From positions 1-8,118 of the forward strand of contig JAUVAM010000128.1 of the NCBI GenBank assembly GCA_030591745.1: a DNA stretch of 8,118 bases, written 5' to 3'. Source of the stretch: Deltaproteobacteria bacterium. GTDB lineage: Bacteria > Myxococcota > B64-G9. This document shows positions 1 to 5,882 of this stretch, in pieces. The notes under the pieces are model-generated. The model was not told where the DNA came from, did not search any database, and saw nothing but the letters and a program-made list of their open reading frames with translations. The position numbers and the translations under genes are program-made. Numbering within the stretch: position 1 is the stretch's first letter; each line of letters begins with the position of its first letter.

Positions 1-411
1 CTGGCCAACATGCCCGAGGACCTCCAGGCGGTGGATCGCCTCTTGGAGAAACAGCCCAATCTTTACGTGGACACCTCGGCCCGCATCGGAGAATTCGGTC
101 GCCATCCCGCAAGCGAAGTTCGAGCTTTTTTCATCAAACATGCCGATCGCATTCTCTTCGGCACCGACGTCATCATCGGCCCCTCGGGCTATCAACTCGG
201 ATCCTTGTCCATTTGGCCCGATGAAGAAAAAGACGCGGATCGTTTCATGAGGGCCCATCGCGAGTATTTCGAGACCGACCACAAAAACATGGATCACCCA
301 ACACCCATCCAGGGCATGTGGACCGTAGACGGCATCCATCTACCAAAAGACGTGCTGGAAAAACTCTATGTAAGCAATGCAGAGAAACTCATCTTCTCCA
401 AGCGCCGATGA
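1..411 (+). CDS. Amidohydrolase family protein, C-terminal part (5' end outside window)
   Basis: The frame is open from the first base, so this is the last 136 codons of a longer gene and the Met codon at 10 is probably internal. The sequence resembles the C-terminal third of the amidohydrolase-2 type metal-dependent TIM-barrel hydrolases. It has a strand ending in NLYVDTSA, then RILFGTD, whose Asp is the expected catalytic/metal-binding residue on the last barrel strands. A closing helix follows with LEKLYVSNAEKLI, the usual 'N-A-x-x-L' end of this family. The N-terminal metal-binding HxH motif would lie upstream and cannot be checked. The substrate cannot be deduced. The gene stops at TGA 409-411, and 47 bp with no obvious terminator separate it from the next gene on the same strand, so co-transcription is possible. 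Confidence 0.75.
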   Translation: MANMPEDLQAVDRLLEKQPNLYVDTSARIGEFGRHPASEVRAFFIKHADRILFGTDVIIGPSGYQLGSLSIWPDEEKDADRFMRAHREYFETDHKNMDHPTPIQGMWTVDGIHLPKDVLEKLYVSNAEKLIFSKRR

Positions 412-458
412 ACTCAGTCTGAGCTTTCTGCTGGAATCCATCGCCCAGATGCAGCAGA

Positions 459-1727
459 ATGGTGGGTATGAGAGTAAAGGTATTGCCATTCGGCCTGCTG
501 TTGGTGCTGTGCTTACTCGGAGCCTTTGCCCAGGCGGCCACCCTGAGCGGCACCGTCAGCCGCAGTGAAAACGACGCACCGGTATCCGGCGCTACTTTGT
601 TGGTTCGGGGCACGGACATCGTGGGCACCACGGACGCCAACGGAACTTACAGCATCGCCAACATCCCCAGCGGTCACTACGGCATCTCTTGCGGAGCCGC
701 CGGCCTCAGGGGGCAAAGGTCAGGGGCGGTGGACCTGACGATTGACGCCCAGCAAGACTTTTCTTTGGATCCGCCCGGCGAAGGACAGGTCCTGGTCAGC
801 GGCAACGCCCAATGTGGCGGCGTGGCTTGCGCCGGCGTGTTTGTTTTGGCCCGGCAAGAAGATGAGAACCAGGCTCGGACCGTCAGCGCCGCCGATGGCA
901 GTTTCCAACTGGCCCTTGCACCCGGCAGCTACGATTTCCGTGCCATCGGCCATCGCTACTTGATGCAAGAACAATTGGCGGTGGTCGTCACCTTGGAGAC
1001 CCCGCCCGTCCTGTCGTACAATTTGACCGCCGCGCCGCACATGTACCAACTCCAGGGCGTAGTGGGATTGAGCGACAACCCCCTGGATCGCTCCGGCTCC
1101 ACGGTCACGCTGCATGGACAAGCAGCAGCGGTCACGGGCTCCAGCGATCTTGGCGGTGCCTACACCCTGACACCGGTGCCGGCTGGGCTGCTTTCTTTGA
1201 GTGCTCAACACGAAGGATACGACAGCGGCGTACAGATCGACGTGCTGGTGACAGACGATCGCAGTCTCAACTGGGCCCTGCGCAAGTCGGGCTCGGGCAG
1301 CACCACCGATCCCACCTGGATGGTGCGCGGCGTAGTTCGCCTCCTGGCGGATGACGAAGATGGCGGCACCACCAGCAGTACCGCCTCGGGCACGCGGGTC
1401 AGCGTCTACACAGGCGACGGCCTCTTCCAAAAAAGCGACGGAACCAATTCAGACGGTCGATTCGACATCCTGGCACTGCCCCCGGGCAGGTATTTCTTAG
1501 GAGCCAGTCGAGAAGGCTACTTGGATTATCAGGGTGAAGAATTCGTGCTGGAAGCGGATCAATGGATCGAGTTGGACCTGGAGCCGGATCCCGCATACGA
1601 CTTTGGGCCCGGTGCCGAAGACGGCGAGCTGGGCTGTGGCTGTGGGGCTCAGACTGCCGGCGGCATGACGCTCTCCTTCCTGGTCGGCCTCTTGGGCCTG
1701 TCGCTCGTCTTCAGGCGACGAACTTAA
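459..1727 (+). CDS. Secreted carboxypeptidase-regulatory-like repeat protein with MYXO-CTERM-type sorting tail
   Basis: This is a predicted exported, surface-anchored protein of 422 residues with no visible catalytic domain. Residues 4-26 form a signal peptide (basic MRVK, hydrophobic core, AQA cleavage site near 26/27). Four beta-sandwich modules of the carboxypeptidase-regulatory-like type follow, at roughly 28-103, 108-190, 196-274 and 287-375. The recurring signature is 'D-G-x-F/Y...L-x-P-G-x-Y', for example DGRFDILALPPGRY in the last module. The C-terminus has an acidic stretch, then GCGCG (392-396), a hydrophobic segment (403-418) and RRR. This matches the known MYXO-CTERM layout for sorting to the outer surface in Myxococcota. 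The start is uncertain: ATG 459 has no clear ribosome site, and ATG 468 (MRVKV) gives an equally good signal peptide. The next gene starts on its stop codon. Its role is unknown; adhesion or carbohydrate binding is only a guess. Confidence 0.82.
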   Translation: MVGMRVKVLPFGLLLVLCLLGAFAQAATLSGTVSRSENDAPVSGATLLVRGTDIVGTTDANGTYSIANIPSGHYGISCGAAGLRGQRSGAVDLTIDAQQDFSLDPPGEGQVLVSGNAQCGGVACAGVFVLARQEDENQARTVSAADGSFQLALAPGSYDFRAIGHRYLMQEQLAVVVTLETPPVLSYNLTAAPHMYQLQGVVGLSDNPLDRSGSTVTLHGQAAAVTGSSDLGGAYTLTPVPAGLLSLSAQHEGYDSGVQIDVLVTDDRSLNWALRKSGSGSTTDPTWMVRGVVRLLADDEDGGTTSSTASGTRVSVYTGDGLFQKSDGTNSDGRFDILALPPGRYFLGASREGYLDYQGEEFVLEADQWIELDLEPDPAYDFGPGAEDGELGCGCGAQTAGGMTLSFLVGLLGLSLVFRRRT

Positions 1728-2521
1728 TGCTCAGCACCGGTGACCTGACAGCGGCCATGCAGGCGGCCCACCTGGCCGCCGACGCAGCCGCCCGAATCCA
1801 ATTAGACGGCCTGCGACAAGCTCGACAAGTTTCTCACAAAGGCCGCTACGACCTGGTCACCGAAATTGATCAAGCCTCGGAAGCCGCCATCCTGCCCATC
1901 TTGCAAAAAGCACTGCCCCAGGCCGAAATCCTGGCCGAAGAAACCGCCAACCAGGCCGACCGAAACGCCCCCCTGGTCTGGCTGGTCGACCCCCTGGACG
2001 GCACCACCAACTACGCCCACGGCTACCCGGCCTTCTGCTGCACCATCGCCCTGCGCGCCAAGGGTCAGACTCTCCTCGGCCTGATCCACGACCCCCTGCG
2101 AAACGAACGTTTCGAGGGCCTCATCAACCAGGGCGCCAAGCTCAACAAGCAAACCATCCACACAAGCCCCACCCGACAACTATCCCAATCCCTCCTGGCA
2201 ACCGGCTTCCCCGCCGATCGCTGCGAACAGCCCGAAACCAACCTCGAACGCTTCGCCGCCTTAACCATGCAATGCCGAGGCGTACGCCGAGGCGGCTCCG
2301 CCGCCCTCGATCTCGCTTACACAGCCTGCGGCCGCTTGGACGGCTACTGGGAACTACGCATCTTCCCATGGGACGTCTGCGCGGGCGCCCTCATCGTCTC
2401 AGAAGCCGGCGGCAAAGTAAGCCAAATCGACGGCAGCCCCTTCGACGGCAGCGGCGGCAACACCCTCGCCACAAACGGGCCACTGCATCCGGCCCTTTTG
2501 GATGCCTTGGCCGAGGCCTGA
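1727..2521 (+). CDS. Inositol monophosphatase family protein (SuhB-like)
   Basis: This is a 264-residue Mg2+-dependent phosphatase of the inositol monophosphatase superfamily, normal in length. All family motifs are present: YDLVTEID (41-48), the metal-binding glutamates in ILAEE (68-72), DPLDGTTNY (88-96) with both metal-binding aspartates, RRGGSAALDLAY (187-198), and PWDVCAGALIVSEAGG (214-229) with the catalytic-site Asp 216. The GSAALDLAY...GRLDGYWE region most resembles SuhB/IMPase rather than CysQ or fructose-bisphosphatase branches. Related enzymes can also act as histidinol-phosphatase, so the substrate remains open. The ATG shares its A with the upstream stop (TAATG), and an AGG at 1713-1715 may serve as ribosome site. 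This implies translational coupling to the surface-protein gene. An in-frame reading extends upstream to 1562, but that part only shadows the surface protein. Confidence 0.9.
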   Translation: MLSTGDLTAAMQAAHLAADAAARIQLDGLRQARQVSHKGRYDLVTEIDQASEAAILPILQKALPQAEILAEETANQADRNAPLVWLVDPLDGTTNYAHGYPAFCCTIALRAKGQTLLGLIHDPLRNERFEGLINQGAKLNKQTIHTSPTRQLSQSLLATGFPADRCEQPETNLERFAALTMQCRGVRRGGSAALDLAYTACGRLDGYWELRIFPWDVCAGALIVSEAGGKVSQIDGSPFDGSGGNTLATNGPLHPALLDALAEA

Positions 2522-2544
2522 ATCAGTGGGTGCGAGGGCGAGAA

Positions 2545-3546
2545 CTACTTGACCGGATGATCTTTCAGCCAGCGGCTGGCTTCTTTGAGTTGGGGGTCTA
2601 AGGCCAAGGCTTGCTTGAAGGCTTTTCTGGCCTCGGCGAGTTTGCCTTGGGCGTCTAGGGCCGCGCCTTGTAAGAAATGGGCTCGGGCGGATTTGGGCGC
2701 CAACTTGATGGCCTGGACGGCGGCCTGCTCGGCTTCGGGCATGTGGCCGGCGCGTAGTTGGGCCAGGGCCAAAAGGGTCCACAGGGCCGGCTGCTTGGGT
2801 GCTTGACGGCTTGCGGCGATCAATAGCTCTACCGCTTCTTTTGCGTTTTTTTGGGTCAGGAGCACCCGGGCCAGGTTCATCTGCACCGGCACTTCCTTGG
2901 GATCGATCGCCAGGGCGCTACGCAAGACCTTTTCGGCCTTGGCCTGCTTGCCCAAAACCATGAGAGCATAGCCCAGATCGCCCATCAACTCGGCGTCCTT
3001 GGGCTTGAGCTTGACGGCCTTGACCAGCGCTTTCAATGCGGCTTGGCCCTGGTTGAGCATGAGCAGCGTCACCCCTATCTCATGCAACAGCTCCGGGTTG
3101 TTCGGGTGTACCTTGGCAGCCCCCATGTATACCTTCAGGGCCTTGTCCGGATGTCCGGCCAGGTCCATGGCCATGCCCAGCAACAAGGCCGTCTCCAGAT
3201 GCTCAGGCGCCAATTTGTAGGCTTGGCTGAGCGATTGAATGGCCTCTTTGATTCGCTCCAGGCGCGAGAAGGCCAGTCCCAACTGATAGAGGGCCGGGGC
3301 CCAATCGGCCTTGCGCTCCACGGCCTTTTTCAGCACCCTGACAGCCTTTTCGCTTTCGCCTCGGGCGTTGTAAGCCTTGCCGACTTCGAGAAGCTCTTCG
3401 TCGCTGAAACCGTCGGTGGCGTCCGCCTCGGGCTGCTCTGATTGTGTTTCTACCTTGGTCGGGGAAGCATCCTGGTGGGCGCAGGAAAACAGACAGGCGA
3501 TCGCCGACCAGAGGATCGCCGCCATAATCAAACTGAATTGGCGCAT
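2545..3546 (-). CDS. TPR-repeat lipoprotein
   Basis: This 333-residue protein is predicted to be exported and lipid-anchored, and to work as a protein-interaction scaffold in the envelope. The N-terminus has Arg2, a hydrophobic core (4-17) and cysteines at 18 and 22. AIAC (15-18) fits the general lipobox rule better than LFSC (19-22), though either could be the lipidated Cys. An acidic, Ser/Thr-rich linker (about 26-47) follows. Residues 48-319 divide exactly into eight contiguous 34-residue tetratricopeptide units without insertions, each with the W/L-G-A-P pattern (for example ALYQLGLAF...A...L.P). A capping helix (320-333) closes the array. The gene begins 2 bp after the panC stop and probably shares its transcript. 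It converges on the phosphatase gene, with only 23 bp between the stops and no clear terminator. The architecture is reminiscent of PilF/NlpI-type outer-membrane TPR lipoproteins, but the partner is unknown. Confidence 0.87.
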   Translation of the reverse strand: MRQFSLIMAAILWSAIACLFSCAHQDASPTKVETQSEQPEADATDGFSDEELLEVGKAYNARGESEKAVRVLKKAVERKADWAPALYQLGLAFSRLERIKEAIQSLSQAYKLAPEHLETALLLGMAMDLAGHPDKALKVYMGAAKVHPNNPELLHEIGVTLLMLNQGQAALKALVKAVKLKPKDAELMGDLGYALMVLGKQAKAEKVLRSALAIDPKEVPVQMNLARVLLTQKNAKEAVELLIAASRQAPKQPALWTLLALAQLRAGHMPEAEQAAVQAIKLAPKSARAHFLQGAALDAQGKLAEARKAFKQALALDPQLKEASRWLKDHPVK

Positions 3547-3548
3547 GT

Positions 3549-4643
3549 CTAACGCCGCCTGGATTTGGTCGGGCCGAGCCGGATGTTGTCGATGAGCCGA
3601 ACGTCGCCCACCCGTACAGCCGCCAACACGATACCATCACGCTCAACTTCGGGAATGCGCTCCATGCGATCGGGATCCACCACGGCCACGTAGTCGATTT
3701 CCAAATCCCTCTCTTCACGGAGCAGGTCCAAGACCACCGCGGCCAACTCAGCGGCATCCCGCTCGCCGCTCTCAAATAGGCGCTTGGCTTTTCGCAGACC
3801 CCGGAACATGGATGTCGCCTGCAAGCGCTGGGCTGGGGACAGATGCGTGTTGCGGGAGCTCATGGCCAGCCCGTCTTCTTCCCGTACGGTGGGCATGCCG
3901 ATGATGTCCACATCCTGGTTCAAATCCTGAACCATGCGCCGAATGGTGACCAGTTGCTGGTAATCCTTCTGTCCGAAAAGAGCAATGTCCGGCCGCACGA
4001 TGTTGAACAACTTGGCGACCACGGTGGCCGCGCCACGAAAATGGCTTGGCCGGGAGGCCCCGCAGTAGTCCCGCGTGACATCCATGACATCCACCGCGGT
4101 CTGAAAACCATCGGGGTACATTTCGCCCGCATCCGGAGCGAAAATGGCATCCGCACCAGAAGCGCGGATCTTGCGTCGATCACCTGCTAAATCACGGGGA
4201 TAGCGATCTAAGTCCTCATCGGGACCAAACTGGGTGGGGTTGACGAAAACGCTGACCAGGACTACATGGGCCAGGCGATGGGCCTCCCGAATCAGGGACA
4301 AATGCCCTTCGTGAAGAGCACCCATGGTCGGAACCAATGCGATGCGCTTGCGTTTTTTCTTGGCTTCTTCGACATATTTCTTTACGTCCGCCACTCGCCT
4401 GAGCAATTTGAAGGCGGCTTTGGGTTTGATCGGCTGAACCCGGACGGACTTGAGTTTCTTCTTGGCCGGCTTCTTGGTGGCCTTCTTGGCCGGCTTCTTG
4501 GTGGCCTTCTTGGTGGCCTTCTTGGTGGCCTTCTTGGTGGCCTTCTTGGTTGGCTTTTTGACGACCTTTTTGACCGACTTCTTGCTGGCCTTCTTGGAGC
4601 CTGTTTTTACACGTTTTTTTAGAGTTTTCTTCGCTTTGGCCAT
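3549..4643 (-). CDS. panC: Pantoate-beta-alanine ligase with lysine-rich N-terminal extension
   Basis: Pantothenate synthetase joins pantoate and beta-alanine using ATP through a pantoyl-adenylate, in vitamin B5/coenzyme A synthesis. With the start used here (364 residues), the catalytic core runs from about 78 to the end. It holds PTMGALHEGHL (105-115) with the two His of the nucleotidyl-transferase 'HIGH' motif, VFVNPTQFGP...DRYPR (132-150), FRGAATVVAKLFNIV, LFGQKDYQQL (222-231) and EEDGLAMSSRN (255-265), all intact. Typical PanC is about 280 residues; the excess is a basic N-terminal tail with 31 lysines in its first 63 residues and no acidic ones. The start at 4643 (MAKAKK) has a GGGGG ribosome-like run 6 bases upstream. 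An in-frame ATG at 4673 would add ten residues but has a poorer ribosome site and lies very close to the predicted transcription start. The TPR lipoprotein gene follows after 2 bp. Confidence 0.93.
   Translation of the reverse strand: MAKAKKTLKKRVKTGSKKASKKSVKKVVKKPTKKATKKATKKATKKATKKPAKKATKKPAKKKLKSVRVQPIKPKAAFKLLRRVADVKKYVEEAKKKRKRIALVPTMGALHEGHLSLIREAHRLAHVVLVSVFVNPTQFGPDEDLDRYPRDLAGDRRKIRASGADAIFAPDAGEMYPDGFQTAVDVMDVTRDYCGASRPSHFRGAATVVAKLFNIVRPDIALFGQKDYQQLVTIRRMVQDLNQDVDIIGMPTVREEDGLAMSSRNTHLSPAQRLQATSMFRGLRKAKRLFESGERDAAELAAVVLDLLREERDLEIDYVAVVDPDRMERIPEVERDGIVLAAVRVGDVRLIDNIRLGPTKSRRR
4458..4553 (-). repeat. 12-bp tandem repeat coding for Ala-Thr-Lys-Lys / Pro-Ala-Lys-Lys
   Basis: Eight 12-bp units lie in frame within the N-terminal extension of panC. 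Read on the minus strand they encode PTKK, four ATKK, PAKK, ATKK, PAKK. The commonest plus-strand unit is TTCTTGGTGGCC, with small changes in the outer copies. Similar (S/T/A)-x-K-K motifs are typical of the DNA-binding tails of H1-like bacterial proteins such as AlgP or HC2. Here the repeat is attached to a metabolic enzyme. The units are similar enough to suggest growth by slippage, so copy number may vary between strains. Confidence 0.9.
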
Positions 4644-4691
4644 CAGAAACCCCCAGACCGCCTTGCTGGTCATGTACTTCGTTAATGGCCT

Positions 4692-4721
4692 TTTTTACCG
4701 TGATTAAACCCAGAAAGTCAA
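4692..4721 (-). promoter_or_regulatory. Possible sigma-70-type promoter for panC and the TPR lipoprotein gene
   Basis: On the minus strand, TTGACT (4716-4721) is followed after 18 bp by TAAAAA (4692-4697). The first matches the -35 consensus in five of six positions and the second the -10 consensus in four of six. Transcription would start near 4685, about 40 bases before the panC start at 4643. That start is only about 12 bases from the alternative ATG at 4673, which favours the 4643 start. The consensus is that of E. coli, so the assignment is tentative in this lineage. Confidence 0.35.
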
Positions 4722-4766
4722 TGGGAAAAGGACATTTAGGACAGACAGCAAGATAAGCGGAAAAAT

Positions 4767-4795
4767 TTGACAGCCCATGTATGGCATTGTATCGT
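4767..4795 (+). promoter_or_regulatory. Probable sigma-70-type promoter for the 68-codon gene
   Basis: A perfect TTGACA -35 box (4767-4772) is followed by a 17-bp spacer and TATCGT (4790-4795). The latter matches the -10 consensus at four of six positions, including the important second and last bases. Transcription would start near 4802, giving a leader of about 38 bases that contains the GGAGG ribosome site. The two promoter-like sequences in this 166 bp gap point away from each other and do not overlap, so a regulator binding between them (4722-4766) could affect both. No clear operator palindrome was seen there. Confidence 0.5.
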
Positions 4796-4825
4796 AAGGT
4801 CACGTATTCGAGAATTAATCGATAT

Positions 4826-4830
4826 GGAGG
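4826..4830 (+). promoter_or_regulatory. Ribosome binding site that decides the start of the small gene
   Basis: GGAGG lies directly against an ATG at 4831, leaving no spacing for initiation there. It sits nine bases before the in-frame ATG at 4840. The second ATG is therefore the likely start, and the protein is 68 residues rather than 71. Confidence 0.75.
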
Positions 4831-4839
4831 ATGACCTTC

Positions 4840-5046
4840 ATGGAGCTGGAAGAAAAACAGGAACGCATGTATCAGGCGGCCCTGCTCAAGATCGCCATGA
4901 AACTACGCAAAGAAAACCTGAAGGGATTCGACGCCATCTTCAACGAGATCCTCAAGGACATGAGTCTCGATCCCGACGAATTCCGCCGCTATGTCAACAC
5001 CCACATGCAATCCTTGATGGCCACGGTCAAAAAACGAGGTTATTGA
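4840..5046 (+). CDS. Small hypothetical protein, 68 residues
   Basis: I do not recognise this family. The protein is short, highly charged and predicted to be almost wholly helical. A first helix (about 2-28, rich in Glu/Lys/Arg) is followed by a second (about 30-42, FDAIFNEILKDM), then SLDPDEF (43-49), a typical helix-start turn, and a third helix (about 46-63). It ends in the basic tail KKRGY. It has no signal peptide, membrane segment or Cys pair, so it is probably cytosolic. That it is real is supported by a perfect -35 box, an ideal GGAGG site, and an ATG followed by uninterrupted sequence to a stop at the rsmA boundary. It is transcribed away from panC and its TGA (5044-5046) overlaps the end of rsmA by 7 bp. 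The small helical fold is compatible with a binding or adaptor protein, but no function can be assigned. Confidence 0.75.
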   Translation: MELEEKQERMYQAALLKIAMKLRKENLKGFDAIFNEILKDMSLDPDEFRRYVNTHMQSLMATVKKRGY

Positions 5047-5882
5047 GCCAATTCATTGGCCAATCGGGCCAGCTCCTCCAAAGACAGACGCTCCACCCGC
5101 AAGCCAGGATCGATCTCGGCCCGCTCCATCACCACATCAATCTTTGCGATGTCAATTTCGCCGAAGGCCTGTCGGAAACCATTGCGGAGGGTTTTGCGCC
5201 GCTTGGCGAACAGACCCTTGACCATACGATTGAACAAAGCCCGATCGCGCAACTCGTATCTGGTCTTGCCCAGCGGTCGAAAACGCACCACCCGAGAGTG
5301 CACCCTGGGTGAGGGGAGAAAAGCCTCGGGAGGCACGTCCAGCACAGCCTCCACATCAGCCTCCATCTGCAACATCACGCTCAACACCCCAAAATCACGT
5401 CCCCCGGGCTGAGCCGTCATTCGAACCGCCATCTCCCGCTGCACCATGACCAGCCATCGGTCCAACAAAGAACCAGCGCCAAGCAAATGGAAGATGATGG
5501 GCGTGGCCATGTGGTATGGCAGGTTGCCCACCACGACAGGACGCGAACCCAGACCTTCGACCAGAGCCGGCCAATCCAGCTTGGCCGCGTTCGCCTCCAG
5601 GATTTCGACTCGCTCATTTCCTGCGAACTCGCTTTTGAGCACCGCGATCATGTCCCGGTCCCGATCAACCGCCAACACCCGCTTGGCGTCACGCGCCAGA
5701 AAATAAGTCAAAGCGCCCAATCCAGCACCCAACTCCACCACCGCTTCTTCTTCGTCAAGCTCAGCCGCCAGGGCGATGGCTTCAAGGACCCCCAGGTCCA
5801 CCAAAAAATTCTGGCTCCAGGAGCGCTTGGGCCTAAGCCCATGCTTGGCCAGCAGACTCTTGATGTTCAGTTGGTCGGCCAT
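5040..5882 (-). CDS. rsmA: 16S rRNA dimethyladenosine transferase RsmA (KsgA)
   Basis: RsmA uses S-adenosylmethionine to dimethylate two adjacent adenines in the 3'-terminal hairpin of 16S rRNA (A1518/A1519 in E. coli numbering), a late step of 30S assembly. The 280-residue protein is of usual length. Motifs in order: SQNFL (23-27); the SAM-binding loop VVELGAGLGALT (48-59); the acidic residue of motif II in VLAVDRD (69-75); the catalytic NLPYH (120-124); PSPRVHSRVVRF (190-201); and the C-terminal RNA-binding region with GLFAKRRKTLRNGF (223-236) and RVERLSLEEL (262-271). Nothing essential is missing. The start lies inside the end of tsaD (16 bp overlap) with no strong ribosome site of its own, which suggests translational coupling. 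The closest alternatives, ErmB-type methyltransferases, are unlikely given NLPYH and the housekeeping context. Confidence 0.95.
   Translation of the reverse strand: MADQLNIKSLLAKHGLRPKRSWSQNFLVDLGVLEAIALAAELDEEEAVVELGAGLGALTYFLARDAKRVLAVDRDRDMIAVLKSEFAGNERVEILEANAAKLDWPALVEGLGSRPVVVGNLPYHMATPIIFHLLGAGSLLDRWLVMVQREMAVRMTAQPGGRDFGVLSVMLQMEADVEAVLDVPPEAFLPSPRVHSRVVRFRPLGKTRYELRDRALFNRMVKGLFAKRRKTLRNGFRQAFGEIDIAKIDVVMERAEIDPGLRVERLSLEELARLANELAQ

Noticed and set aside
412..458. Promoter or terminator between the amidohydrolase and the surface-protein gene
   Set aside because: In 47 bp I see neither a convincing -35/-10 pair nor a hairpin with a T-run.
1562..1726. In-frame upstream extension of the phosphatase
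   Set aside because: The added residues are Arg-rich noise overlapping the surface-protein gene; the family fold begins after the TAATG start at 1727.
2504..2517. Palindrome GCCTTGGCCGAGGC as a terminator between the convergent genes
   Set aside because: It lies in the last codons of the phosphatase, its arms are short and no T-run follows on either strand.
2851..3441. 196-codon open frame on the plus strand
   Set aside because: It lies wholly antisense to the TPR lipoprotein, whose repeats are unmistakable; codon bias keeps the opposite strand open.
4450..4707. Plus-strand frame coding for a strongly hydrophobic FLVAFLVAF-type protein
   Set aside because: It is the antisense reading of the lysine-rich repeat in panC (AAG/GCC units read as Leu/Phe/Val). 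It has no ribosome site and periodicity comes only from the repeat.
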